From Photobacterium sanctipauli (GTDB lineage: Bacteria > Pseudomonadota > Gammaproteobacteria > Enterobacterales > Vibrionaceae): DNA of 64,000 nt. A program made the translations under genes and the position numbers. The DNA is taken from the NCBI RefSeq assembly GCF_003026495.1, contig NZ_PYMA01000015.1, positions 1-64,000 of the forward strand, written 5' to 3'. Of the stretch, positions 1 through 8,112 are shown in pieces. The stretch's first letter is position 1. The number at the start of each line of letters is the position of its first letter. Below the pieces are notes generated by a model. The model was given only the letters and a program-made list of their open reading frames with translations, searched no databases and was not told the DNA's origin.

Positions 1-96
1 TTTGAGTACATTGAGGTTGATTATAATCAGACGAGAAGGCACAGTGCTCTTGGGTACCTAAGCCCAGTTAACTTTGAAAAGCAAAATGTCGCTTAA
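1..96 (+). CDS. IS3-family transposase (OrfB), C-terminal fragment
   Basis: The first 96 bases read in frame 1 as the final 31 residues of an integrase-type transposase, ending in TAA. The stretch YNQTRRHSALGYLSP is the hallmark C-terminal segment of the rve/DDE integrase domain of IS3-family OrfB proteins, lying just after the catalytic glutamate. The fragment is partial only because the window starts here, so whether the element is intact cannot be told. It acts on DNA in the cytoplasm to move its own IS. Confidence 0.85.
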   Translation, partial: FEYIEVDYNQTRRHSALGYLSPVNFEKQNVA

Positions 97-126
97 TGAA
101 GTGTCCAGTCTGGCTGGAGCAGATCA
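1..126 (+). mobile_element. Right end of an IS3-family insertion sequence
   Basis: This is the 3' end of an insertion sequence whose remainder lies before the window. It contains the last codons of the transposase followed by about 30 bp that end in GGAGCAGATCA. Read from the other strand the terminus begins TGATCTGCTCC, like the TGATC start of IS3-type inverted repeats, so I place the outer boundary at about 126. The target-site duplication cannot be checked without the left end. The element has landed inside the following SnoaL-like gene. Confidence 0.75.
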
Positions 127-907
127 TTACTACTCATCCCACCGAATTGTATCTAACGCGACGAACCTAGGGGACAGCAACTTTGGCCCAGCCACAGGCA
201 AGAAAGCGTTTTTCAGAACGACCGTTGATTGCAAAGTCTACCGAAACCGTATTGTTGAAGAGTGGCTAGTACGAGATAACCTATACATTGCTAAACAGCT
301 TGGTTTTGATCCTGTCGAATTGGCGAAGAAAATGGCCAAGGGATTTAAAACCAAGTCTCCTGCCCTGCAATCCAGGTTTGGTTTATCGGAAAATCGAAAA
401 GGACAATTCACTCCAGAGATCACCGTCAAAACGATCACCAACGCTGAAGGTAAGTTCGACATCGGTAACTTTGTTATTGCTATGTATGAAAACATCTGGA
501 ATTACCGCTACTTTAACAAAGTAAAAGACTTCTATAGTGAAAATGCCATTGTCCATTCCATCTGCAATAAAGACCTGTTGGGTGAAAGCCAAATACAAGG
601 CTTTTTAGTTAGCTTATTCGCCTCTGTTCCAAACTCTAGGCTGCTCATCGAACGAGTAACATGCAACCAAAATGGCGGCAGAGAAGATTGGGATGTATCA
701 GTAAGATGGCGTTTATCTGGTGTACACGAAGGCACAGGCTTCTTTGGCGCCCCGAGTGGTAAACCGGTTGAAATATTTGGGATCAACCAATTAAGGGTCA
801 AGCAAGGCTTGGTGGTTGAAGAGTGGGTCACATTCGATGGTTTGGACGTACTACGCCAGATCCACATGGAAGAAGACGACGCCTATCTTAATGTAAACGG
901 AGGCTAA
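86..907 (+). CDS. SnoaL-like (NTF2 superfamily) protein, 5'-truncated by an IS
   Basis: The protein has two SnoaL-like alpha+beta cone domains. The C-terminal one is clear at residues about 130-265 (fxSENAIVHS, then GRxDWDVSVRWRLSG, GTGFFGAPSGKPVEIFG and VVEEWVTFDG), a pattern seen in ester cyclases and related small-molecule enzymes. Native sequence starts only at about 127. The first 13 or so residues after the ATG at 86 are encoded by the IS end, so the true N-terminus is lost and the present start is fortuitous. The stop at 905-907 abuts the ATG of the MFS gene at 908, so the two were one operon. Substrate is unknown, and the truncated product may not be functional. Confidence 0.7.
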   Translation: MSLNEVSSLAGADHYYSSHRIVSNATNLGDSNFGPATGKKAFFRTTVDCKVYRNRIVEEWLVRDNLYIAKQLGFDPVELAKKMAKGFKTKSPALQSRFGLSENRKGQFTPEITVKTITNAEGKFDIGNFVIAMYENIWNYRYFNKVKDFYSENAIVHSICNKDLLGESQIQGFLVSLFASVPNSRLLIERVTCNQNGGREDWDVSVRWRLSGVHEGTGFFGAPSGKPVEIFGINQLRVKQGLVVEEWVTFDGLDVLRQIHMEEDDAYLNVNGG

Positions 908-2197
908 ATGGATAATCAGCAAGAAGACGCTATCCTTGGCCAACACCTTTCAATGCCCCGAAGGTTGGCCGCATTCGCCGCGATATTAATAGTCTACTTC
1001 TTCTACTGTTATAACTTCATGGTGGATATTTTTGTAAGGCCGACATTGGTAAATGAGTTCGGCTTTACGCTACAACAAGCCTCATCCATCTTTGCTGTTA
1101 TGTCTCTTGGCACAATCCCCGGCACAATCGTCGCGGGGATATGTTGCTCGCGCTTCGGTAAAAAAAGAACCTTAATCGCGATAGCAGTGCTGTATGCCTT
1201 AATGACATATATCCCATTACTAAGCCCTGAAAATTACACGCTTTGGCGGGCAGCGCGCTTTATTACAGGTTTTTGCCTTGGCGGGGTTTTTGGTACCTCG
1301 ATACCTTTGGTTGCCGAGCTATTCCCTCAAAAGTACCGAGGGAAGTTGGCTGCAATCTGTACCAGCACTTTCTCTGTCGCTATGATCTTTGCGGGTCAGC
1401 TCTATGGGGCATTAGGGGATGAAAATTGGCAGCTACTTGTTTGGACCGCGATTATCCCACCGCTTATTGGCGCCGCTTTGGTACTATTTTTAGTGCCTGA
1501 CGACGCTTCCTATATGAAAAAGCTTAGGGAAGAAGCAGCAGTAGAAAATACCAAGATCAGCTATTTGGAAATGTATAAAGGGAAATATCTCTGGATAGGC
1601 ATTGCCGTAATTTTATTGTCTGGTACTAACTTCGTCGCGTATTCGGGATTTTCCAACAATGCGACTACCTACCTGACCACGGTATTGGGCATGTCGGCAG
1701 CCACTGCCGGTACCATCTTCAGCATACAAGGTATTGGCCAACTGATTGGCTATAACTTCTGGGGATTCATGTCAGACCGTTACGGAAGAAAAATTCCCAT
1801 TTTAGGTATGGTTGCTTGTTCAGCCCTGATATTTATTTACTCAAAACTTGGCGTAGAAAGCATCAACATGTTCTACCTGGTATCTGTCATATTAGGTATG
1901 TCATTTGGCTTCTCCGGCGCTTGGGGTGCCTATTATACTGAGCTATTCCCAAACAAGTTTAGGTCGCTATCTGCCGGTATTTCCTTTAATGGTGGTAGGT
2001 TAATCTCAACCATTGGCCTGCCTTTAGTCGCTGGGGTGTCTGCAAGCACATGGGGTATGCAGGGGTTATTTACCGTTGTAATGCTTGTTGCTCTCGCAGG
2101 GGCTGTACTTTGGTTTTTCTTGCCTGAAACTTTGGTTAAAGAGAAATCCATGAAGCAAACTCAACCAAAACAAAGTGAAGTTAACACCGCGAAATAA
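908..2197 (+). CDS. MFS transporter
   Basis: A 429-residue inner-membrane transporter with about 12 predicted membrane segments. The loop 2-3 signature GxxCSRFGKKRTL appears near residue 80, and its echo SDRYGRKIP follows segment 8, both typical of the major facilitator superfamily. The sequence VAELFPQKYRG after segment 4 and TELFPNKFRS after segment 10 resemble the aromatic-acid/SV2 branch, so an organic-acid substrate is plausible but not shown. The start codon directly follows the stop of the SnoaL-like gene, so expression is probably coupled to it. A perfect 9-bp hairpin lies downstream. Confidence 0.85.
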   Translation: MDNQQEDAILGQHLSMPRRLAAFAAILIVYFFYCYNFMVDIFVRPTLVNEFGFTLQQASSIFAVMSLGTIPGTIVAGICCSRFGKKRTLIAIAVLYALMTYIPLLSPENYTLWRAARFITGFCLGGVFGTSIPLVAELFPQKYRGKLAAICTSTFSVAMIFAGQLYGALGDENWQLLVWTAIIPPLIGAALVLFLVPDDASYMKKLREEAAVENTKISYLEMYKGKYLWIGIAVILLSGTNFVAYSGFSNNATTYLTTVLGMSAATAGTIFSIQGIGQLIGYNFWGFMSDRYGRKIPILGMVACSALIFIYSKLGVESINMFYLVSVILGMSFGFSGAWGAYYTELFPNKFRSLSAGISFNGGRLISTIGLPLVAGVSASTWGMQGLFTVVMLVALAGAVLWFFLPETLVKEKSMKQTQPKQSEVNTAK

Positions 2198-2234
2198 AGT
2201 ATGCAGCTAGTAATAATGTAATTAGTCATAAACA

Positions 2235-2263
2235 AAGCCGGACCACATTGTCCGGCTTAATTT
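2235..2263 (+). terminator. Hairpin terminator after the MFS gene
   Basis: A perfect 9-bp stem (AAGCCGGAC / GTCCGGCTT) with a 6-nt loop is followed by AATTTCT. It sits about 40 bp after the MFS stop codon. The T tract is weak, so termination may be partial. Confidence 0.65.
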
Positions 2264-2404
2264 CTCACCAATATCAACGTCTCGTCCCTTTTCTACTGCA
2301 ACAACAATTCACCAAGAATGCAAAGCCATTGTCATAATCAACTTTTAGAATCGCAGCCCAAACATTCAGCAAAACATTTACTAAATAATTAATCAGAGTA
2401 AATC

Positions 2405-2665
2405 ATGGCTAGGGTAGAAAATAAGTTGATAAATGACGGGATAAGCGAGGCAATTAAGACCATTTACACCCAGTTTCCTAACTTGAGCTACAAGCCACGC
2501 CCGGATGATGTAAAGTTGTTGGCTGCGTATATGAAAAGCCAAGACGAAAGCTATCCACTTCACTTGGATGAATTGCTAGCCGAAGAGAACCTGAAAATTG
2601 AGATGGCGCTGAAGAAATACCACAGCATCAACAAGACCAAGTTAAAGCTGGTTGCGACCGCTTAA
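2405..2665 (+). CDS. Hypothetical small protein
   Basis: An 86-residue soluble, charged protein with no signal peptide or membrane segment. It looks mainly helical, with a Lys/Glu-rich C-terminal half (LDELLAEENLKIEMALKKY). It starts with ATG after a weak GAG-type ribosome site and lies alone between a terminator and the convergent DUF3157 gene. I do not recognise the family. Its length, codon use and free-standing position support a real gene, but the function is unknown. Confidence 0.55.
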   Translation: MARVENKLINDGISEAIKTIYTQFPNLSYKPRPDDVKLLAAYMKSQDESYPLHLDELLAEENLKIEMALKKYHSINKTKLKLVATA

Positions 2666-2683
2666 TACCGTGGCCTTGTTATA

Positions 2684-3472
2684 TTACCAATGATCTACCT
2701 CGGTAATTTCCGCCTCTAGGTAATACTGCTTCGCTGACAACACCTTAAAGCGTAAAGTGCGCCCTTCCCGCTCGGTATCGGGGCGAAAGTAGGTTTCTGG
2801 CATACGTTTAATCGACGTCCACACCTTTTGATCTTCACGGGCGATGAGCTCCCCTTTGGCGCTGTGCAGTTTTAGGGCAAGTTCGACCAACACGATGGAA
2901 CCCGTACTGTCATTTTTCAGCGACGTTGGAATCAACAGTTCGCCGTTTTGGTAGCTTGCGGGCTCCAATGTCAGCGTGACGCCGCTTCGCTGTGCGGCCT
3001 CAACTTGCTTGCCCGTACCGGGCTCAATCAAGATGCCATCAGGTGTTGCTATGCCCGGTTGTGTTACTGAACTTGACTGTACCTTATCCGGCGCTTGCAC
3101 TGGCGCTGAAGCAGTAGCAACTGTCGCCGATGCTGCTGGGGCCGTTATCGGGGCGGTATTGGAAACAGGTTTAGGGTTAGCTTGGGGCTTAACCTCAGTT
3201 GTTGATATTGATGTTGAGGTTGGGGTTGAGGTAGATAGTGCAGCCGCAGAAGATGCACTTGTTTTTTTAGATACACTTGAGCTTTCAGGTACACTTAGAG
3301 TTTCAGGTATAAAACGCCAAGTATTATCCGGATATAACATGACTTCGCGGCCATCTTGAAGGGTGGCTTTCATTGGCTCGGCAGACACGTCCGCGGCGAG
3401 TATGGCAGTACCAAAGACGAGGCCAAAAGAAAATGCCAATTTAGGTATTTGGATCAGTTTAAGTGGTTTCAA
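2684..3472 (-). CDS. DUF3157-type exported protein
   Basis: A secreted or periplasmic protein with an N-terminal signal segment (SFGLVFGTAILAADVSAEP) and a short first motif, TLQDGREVMLYPDNTWRF, typical of Vibrio DUF3157 proteins. A long Ser/Thr/Ala/Pro-rich linker follows, then a C-terminal beta-rich domain (about the last 110 residues). No ATG fits. I favour the TTG at 3472, preceded by AAGAAGGGGG and giving the normal signal start MKPLKLIQ; a TTG at 3505 would add 11 residues. The biochemical role is unknown. Confidence 0.7.
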   Translation of the reverse strand: MKPLKLIQIPKLAFSFGLVFGTAILAADVSAEPMKATLQDGREVMLYPDNTWRFIPETLSVPESSSVSKKTSASSAAALSTSTPTSTSISTTEVKPQANPKPVSNTAPITAPAASATVATASAPVQAPDKVQSSSVTQPGIATPDGILIEPGTGKQVEAAQRSGVTLTLEPASYQNGELLIPTSLKNDSTGSIVLVELALKLHSAKGELIAREDQKVWTSIKRMPETYFRPDTEREGRTLRFKVLSAKQYYLEAEITEVDHW

Positions 3473-3558
3473 AGCAGCCCCCTTCTTTTCAACGAGTGTA
3501 GTCAAAATAAAGGAGGCTGCTGGCTCATCCCTGAGTATTCATTTAATCGCTAGCGCTA

Positions 3559-4464
3559 TTATTGCTTGCGGGTCAACCACCAGCAGCTTAGCGATGCTAT
3601 GGTTACCATGACCACCCCCTGCCAGAAGGTGGCAGTCAGTTCGATATCCAGCAAAATCGCCGAAAGGAAGGTCGAGAAGATCGGCGTGAAATACGAGAAA
3701 GTCGCCAGCATCACCATGTTCCCGCCGATAATCGCGATATTCCACAGCGCGTAGCCTGCCCCCATCACTGTTGCAGCGAGCATCAAATCAATACCCGCTT
3801 GCCAAGTCCAGACCATTGGCGGTTCGTTACTCAGCAGATATTTTATCCAAAGTGCGATAGCCGTGCCGATGAAGAACCACGTGATACCGTTCTCCCCTTT
3901 TGCCAATCGCTTGGTAAGGTTGCAATACACCGCCCACAGAAATGCACCAACGAATGCCAGCGTATAACTCACAGGGTTTGATGCAACGTTGGCAGCCAGC
4001 TGGGCGATAGAAAGCCCTTCGTCACCACTCACCGTCCATGCCACGCCAAAGAACGACAACGCCATTGCCGGGTAAAGCAAAGGGCTAACTGGCTTTTTAC
4101 TGACAACCACTGCCAGCAAAACGGTCAAACATGGCCACAAATAGTTAATGACACCCATCTCAACAGCTTGGTGGCGTGAGTTCACCATACCCAGTGCCAA
4201 TGACAGGAACATCTCATAGGCAACAAACAAGCCGCCGCCAATTAGCAAGTAGCGCAATGAAAAACGCTTGGGATTAGGCAGGCCAACGAAAATGGCCAGC
4301 AAGACAGAGCTAACCGTGTAAATCAGTGCCGCACCACCAATAGGCCCCAGCTGCTCAGAAACATTGCGGATAAAGGCAACAATACAGCTCCAAAGCAAAA
4401 TCGCGGTACAACCCGCCAAGGTGAATTTATGTCTAGAAAGCAAGGGATAAACCAATGAATACAA
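3559..4464 (-). CDS. yddG: YddG-like aromatic amino acid exporter (EamA/DMT family)
   Basis: The protein has about ten membrane segments in two EamA repeats and matches remembered E. coli YddG closely throughout (SEQLGPIGGAALIYTVS, HQAVEMGVINYLWP, SYTLAFVGAFLWAVYCN, SYFTPIFSTFLSA). YddG exports aromatic amino acids and similar compounds across the inner membrane. No ATG lies in frame near the expected start. The given start is a TTG at 4464; TTGs at 4455 and 4443 would give an N-terminus nearer the E. coli length. None has a good ribosome site, so the start is uncertain. Confidence 0.85.
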   Translation of the reverse strand: MYSLVYPLLSRHKFTLAGCTAILLWSCIVAFIRNVSEQLGPIGGAALIYTVSSVLLAIFVGLPNPKRFSLRYLLIGGGLFVAYEMFLSLALGMVNSRHQAVEMGVINYLWPCLTVLLAVVVSKKPVSPLLYPAMALSFFGVAWTVSGDEGLSIAQLAANVASNPVSYTLAFVGAFLWAVYCNLTKRLAKGENGITWFFIGTAIALWIKYLLSNEPPMVWTWQAGIDLMLAATVMGAGYALWNIAIIGGNMVMLATFSYFTPIFSTFLSAILLDIELTATFWQGVVMVTIASLSCWWLTRKQ

Positions 4465-4504
4465 AAAAGGGCATGCAGGTTATCAATCTTATTGGCTAGC
4501 AACC

Positions 4505-4541
4505 ACAAAAAAAGCACTGATACTTCGCAGTATCAGTGCTC
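4505..4541 (-). terminator. Rho-independent terminator of iutA
   Basis: A perfect 12-bp stem (AGCACTGATACT and its complement) with a 4-nt loop is followed on the minus strand by seven T residues. It lies about 65 bp after the iutA stop and before the yddG start, separating the two units. Confidence 0.9.
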
Positions 4542-4605
4542 TCATACAAGTCATTACTAACAGTGCTTACTAACCAGGGACGCTAACTAAGCGCAACCAA
4601 TGGGA

Positions 4606-6741
4606 TTAGTAAGATACTTGGTAGTTAAGCGTGAACGTACGGCCACGGCCTTTGTACTCATACATTGGTGAGTCGCCATACCAGTGGATTGCACGCTGGC
4701 TCCAAGTTGTCAGGTAATCTTCGTTAAGCAGGTTTTTGATACCAAAGCCCAAGCTACCGACAGGAAGCTGGTAGTTACCCACTAGATCCACAACGGTGTA
4801 ACCATCAAGCTTGCGATCATCTGCATCGGTATAATCAAACGTCGTTTGGCTCTGCAGTTTCACGCTGTAGTCATACTCATACCAGCCAATCCAAGCACTT
4901 GCCTTAGAAGTACTCGCTTCCATGGCTTCGTAATCTTCCCAGCCTGTATCAGCCTTAATTTCTGATACAACGTAGTGGCCTGCTGTACCTAGCTGTAGGT
5001 TGTCCGTTGCCCAGTAGCTAACTTGCGCTTCTGCACCGTAAACACGTTTTGGATCAGAGATACCGCTAATGCTTTGGTCATCGGCGTATTCGATTGAGCC
5101 GTCAGAGTATGAGTAGTACGCAGCCGTTTGAAGGGAAACGCTGTCCCAGTCGCTACGGTAGCCAATCTCATAGCTGTCTGTTTTGATACCTTCAAGCTTG
5201 GTATCGTTCACATTCACAGACGCATCTTTACCGTAGTATTTAGCCGGGTTTGCTAAATCAAAGCCTTGAGAGAAGTTCGCCCAAACTTGAGAAGATGACG
5301 TCAGGTGATAGATGGTGCCAAGGTTAAATAAGTTCTCGGCGTAATCCGTCTCTCCACCCGGTACAAAGTCAGAGCTTTCATTTTTCTGGAAGTCTGATAT
5401 CTTGGTGTTGAGGTATTGATAACGGTAACCACCTTGTAAAATCCACTCCGGCGTCAGCTCGTACTCGGCTTGGATAAAGCCTGCCAACGCGTAAGTATCA
5501 ACACCTGGGTAACGGCCTTCAATACGGTCAATGACGTTAACCATACCGCCAGTATCTTCCGTCGTGGTTTGATCGTAAATCGCATTATCGCTGTCAAAAC
5601 GGTCAATAAAGCCGTCAACACCATAGGTCAGGCTCAATGCATCATACGACTTGTTTAATGCCGTTTTGACCGACAAGATATCAGTGTCTTGAGTCGATGA
5701 ACTTAGCACCAGCGAGTCACTACCGCCCGCAGTGTAAGGGGTGAAGGTATGATCTTCTGTGCGGTAGGAAATCTCGGCAATAAGCTGATGGTTGAAAAAG
5801 TCAGTGTTGCTGTACTGCGCACTCAACATGACACGCTGTGTACCCTGCTGGCGATCAGCAGAATAACCATCACGCACCTCGACAAATTGGTAGTTGCCAT
5901 CGCTGTCTTTCTCGAAGAACAGGCCGTATGGCGAATCTTGCTGGCTGTCATAGTACTGAGCCAACAGGTTAAGGTTTTGGCCTTCGGCTAGGTTGATTTG
6001 CAGTGTACCCATCAAGTCGACAGTTTCGTTGAACTGAGTTGAGCCTTGGGAAATGTCTGGGGTAACAATGGTGCCATCGGCATCAAAATAGCCTTGGGTC
6101 TTGGTGTAGGCAACCGATGCACGGCCACGCACTTTCTCATTACCACCAGCAATAGACTGGGCTAGCTTATAATCAAAGTCTTCATCTGAATTAAAGCCAG
6201 AGGTGCCACTCACGTAGCTTTCAAATTGCACGTCTTCTGCATGTGCTTTTTTAGTCACGATGTTTACAACACCGCCACTTGCACCTGCACCATAAATTGA
6301 GCTTGCACCTGATAGTACTTCGATTCGTTCAATGTTGAACGGATCAATCGAGTCAAGCTGACGGCTGATCGAGCGAACAGACTGTAGAGACACACCATCA
6401 ATCATCACCATGATGCTACGACCACGCAGGTTCTGGCCTGAGTGAGTACGCCCACCGCTGCTGACATCAAGAGACGGGATGGTTGCCGCCAGAATTTCAT
6501 CTAGGTTTAGGCCACCACGATATTGTTCTTCGATTTGTGCAGCATCGATAAACCAAACCGTACCTGGAATATCACTGATTGCCTTTGGTGTACGGCTTGA
6601 AACCACCACCATGCTCTCGTCTGTCGAGGTGTATTGTTCTTCTGCTTGGGCTGCTACCGCGATATTGGCTGTTGTGGTTGCGGCTACTGCAAGTGCAATA
6701 GCGGAATACTTGAAACTTCTGTTTTTGATGCTGGCTTTCAT
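4606..6741 (-). CDS. iutA: TonB-dependent ferric aerobactin-type siderophore receptor
   Basis: An outer-membrane receptor of 711 residues: signal peptide of about 30 residues, TonB box region (DESMVVVSSR), plug domain about 45-165 and a 22-strand barrel ending in aromatic-tipped LNYQVSY. It matches remembered E. coli IutA along its length (LDVSSGGRTHSGQNLRGR, SRQLDSIDPFNIERIEVLSGASSIYG, KYYGKDASVNVNDTKLEG, DGYTVVDLVGNYQLPVG, YKGRGRTFTLNY), so ferric aerobactin or a close hydroxamate-citrate siderophore is the likely ligand. No aerobactin synthesis genes lie in the window. A strong Fur box precedes the gene, and a terminator follows. Confidence 0.9.
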   Translation of the reverse strand: MKASIKNRSFKYSAIALAVAATTTANIAVAAQAEEQYTSTDESMVVVSSRTPKAISDIPGTVWFIDAAQIEEQYRGGLNLDEILAATIPSLDVSSGGRTHSGQNLRGRSIMVMIDGVSLQSVRSISRQLDSIDPFNIERIEVLSGASSIYGAGASGGVVNIVTKKAHAEDVQFESYVSGTSGFNSDEDFDYKLAQSIAGGNEKVRGRASVAYTKTQGYFDADGTIVTPDISQGSTQFNETVDLMGTLQINLAEGQNLNLLAQYYDSQQDSPYGLFFEKDSDGNYQFVEVRDGYSADRQQGTQRVMLSAQYSNTDFFNHQLIAEISYRTEDHTFTPYTAGGSDSLVLSSSTQDTDILSVKTALNKSYDALSLTYGVDGFIDRFDSDNAIYDQTTTEDTGGMVNVIDRIEGRYPGVDTYALAGFIQAEYELTPEWILQGGYRYQYLNTKISDFQKNESSDFVPGGETDYAENLFNLGTIYHLTSSSQVWANFSQGFDLANPAKYYGKDASVNVNDTKLEGIKTDSYEIGYRSDWDSVSLQTAAYYSYSDGSIEYADDQSISGISDPKRVYGAEAQVSYWATDNLQLGTAGHYVVSEIKADTGWEDYEAMEASTSKASAWIGWYEYDYSVKLQSQTTFDYTDADDRKLDGYTVVDLVGNYQLPVGSLGFGIKNLLNEDYLTTWSQRAIHWYGDSPMYEYKGRGRTFTLNYQVSY

Positions 6742-6785
6742 TTTTTTCTCTTAGTTTTCTACACGCGCTGAACTGTGCAACTCTA

Positions 6786-6804
6786 AATGATAATTATTAT
6801 TATC
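6786..6804 (-). promoter_or_regulatory. Fur box of iutA
   Basis: The 19-bp AATGATAATTATTATTATC matches the Fur consensus GATAATGATAATCATTATC at most positions and lies 45-63 bp before the iutA start. Iron-repressed expression of the receptor is inferred. Confidence 0.85.
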
Positions 6805-6963
6805 GTTTTTTCGATTCAAAAATACAATACGGAAATGCGATTTATTTTCATCTGGATATGGATATGGATATGGGCGAGATTCTGTCTGTATCGCAGAATT
6901 CAAATAGGTTGGTTTATGCCGAGGAATACTAGGGTCTGTTAACTGAGGGATTCAATAGAGGGG

Positions 6964-6989
6964 AAAGGCAGCCCCATCGGGCTGCCTTT
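6964..6989 (-). terminator. Terminator after the GntR/FCD regulator
   Basis: A perfect 11-bp stem AAAGGCAGCCC / GGGCTGCCTTT with a 4-nt loop lies 5 bp beyond the stop codon of the regulator. T tracts flank both sides, but they are short on the minus-strand side. Confidence 0.75.
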
Positions 6990-6993
6990 TGAA

Positions 6994-7959
6994 TTAACGG
7001 CTTTTAGCGACAAGACTATTTATCAGCTTTTCCCGCTGTGCTCGCGTTACATTCATAACATCATTGTAGGTACGCTTCATAACACGAATATCGTTTTCCA
7101 GCAGCTGAGCCAATTTGGTTGATGCTGCCTGGTTATTGCCATCAAGCACCAGTTCAATGATATCCAAGCGACGTTGACAAGACTTACTAACAGAGGATTG
7201 CAAGTGCATCGAAACCAAGTCTGTCGCTTTGCGCAGGCGGTTGTGCTGCTGCATGATATTCAGCAAAAATCGGTTGCCCGAACAAGCGACAAGCGCTTCA
7301 TGAAAATCGGCACTTAGGCCAAAAAGCTGGCTGGCATTTATCTTTTCTGGATTGGCAATGGCCTGCAGGTGACGTTCACGGCACCGCTCAAGTAGCTCGC
7401 GATCCAACTCCCAACTTGGCTCTAGTAAGGTGGCTGGTTCAAAAATCAACCGACACCGATAGCTCTCTGCGTGTCTGTCTAACGTGTTCAAGACCCCGTT
7501 GAGTTGCCATTTATAACCCGGACTCCGACGCAAGATAGCATCGTTTTCTAGCAAGCGAAGGACACTCTGTATCTCACCACGGTTGGCTTGATAACGCTCT
7601 TGTAGCTCTTTTTCAGAAAAAGAGTCCTCAATTTCACCAAAGAACAAATCCATGAGCAGCCTTAGATAGAGCTGCTCTTGGTCAGGCTGTTCATTGTCGC
7701 CACTGCCGATTGTCTCAATGCTTGCTGCATCAACCTGAAGGACAAACCCCTTATATGGCACCGCCTTGGCAATATCCTGAGCAACTAGGTGCTTTAACAC
7801 GGCCCGCATGGGAGTTCTGGAAACTTCAAATTGCTGCGCCAAAGAAGATTCATTCAGGCTACTGCCCGCCTGGGCGTTTTCAACCTTGAGCCTGGCAATA
7901 ACCTTGGATAACAAATCTTGTTGAAGTCGGGTGATTGCTGTCGTGTCCATAAGATTCAT
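6994..7959 (-). CDS. GntR-family regulator with FCD domain
   Basis: A cytoplasmic DNA-binding regulator. Its N-terminal winged helix carries the GntR pattern (SSLNESSLAQQFEVSRTPMRAVLKHLVAQ). A second winged-helix-like segment follows (FSEKELQERYQANRGEIQSV), and an all-helical FCD effector domain forms the C-terminal 140 residues (FHEALVACSGNRFLLNIMQQHNRLR). The tandem winged helices are unusual. An upstream ATG at 8034 would lie in the T tract of the fhuB terminator, so I prefer 7959 or 7950. It sits between iutA and fhuB on the same strand, so a role in controlling siderophore uptake is plausible but not shown. Confidence 0.75.
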   Translation of the reverse strand: MNLMDTTAITRLQQDLLSKVIARLKVENAQAGSSLNESSLAQQFEVSRTPMRAVLKHLVAQDIAKAVPYKGFVLQVDAASIETIGSGDNEQPDQEQLYLRLLMDLFFGEIEDSFSEKELQERYQANRGEIQSVLRLLENDAILRRSPGYKWQLNGVLNTLDRHAESYRCRLIFEPATLLEPSWELDRELLERCRERHLQAIANPEKINASQLFGLSADFHEALVACSGNRFLLNIMQQHNRLRKATDLVSMHLQSSVSKSCQRRLDIIELVLDGNNQAASTKLAQLLENDIRVMKRTYNDVMNVTRAQREKLINSLVAKSR

Positions 7960-8029
7960 AAGCTTGTCTAAATTCTTAGCCTCATGGTAAACACAAACGT
8001 TCTTGAATACCATAAATTGTGTTTTTGCA

Positions 8030-8092
8030 GCCAAAAAACAAGCCCTCGTTGAACGTATTGGCGATAGTTGCCAATGCGTCCAACGAGGGCTG
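8030..8092 (-). terminator. Terminator of fhuCDB
   Basis: The inverted repeat CAACGAGGGCT / AGCCCTCGTTG (8041-8051 and about 8081-8091) encloses a second small hairpin and is followed on the minus strand by TGTTTTTTGG. It lies 20 bp after the fhuB stop codon and argues that the regulator downstream has its own promoter. Confidence 0.8.
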
Positions 8093-8112
8093 ATAACGGA
8101 TAAAGCGTTTTT

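Noticed and set aside
4443..4474. ATG at 4474 as the start of yddG
   Set aside because: It is in a different frame and would need one base removed from a T6 run; no ribosome site supports it.
7960..8034. ATG at 8034 as the start of the GntR regulator
   Set aside because: It lies in the T tract of the fhuB terminator, whereas starts at 7959/7950 fit the domain length better.
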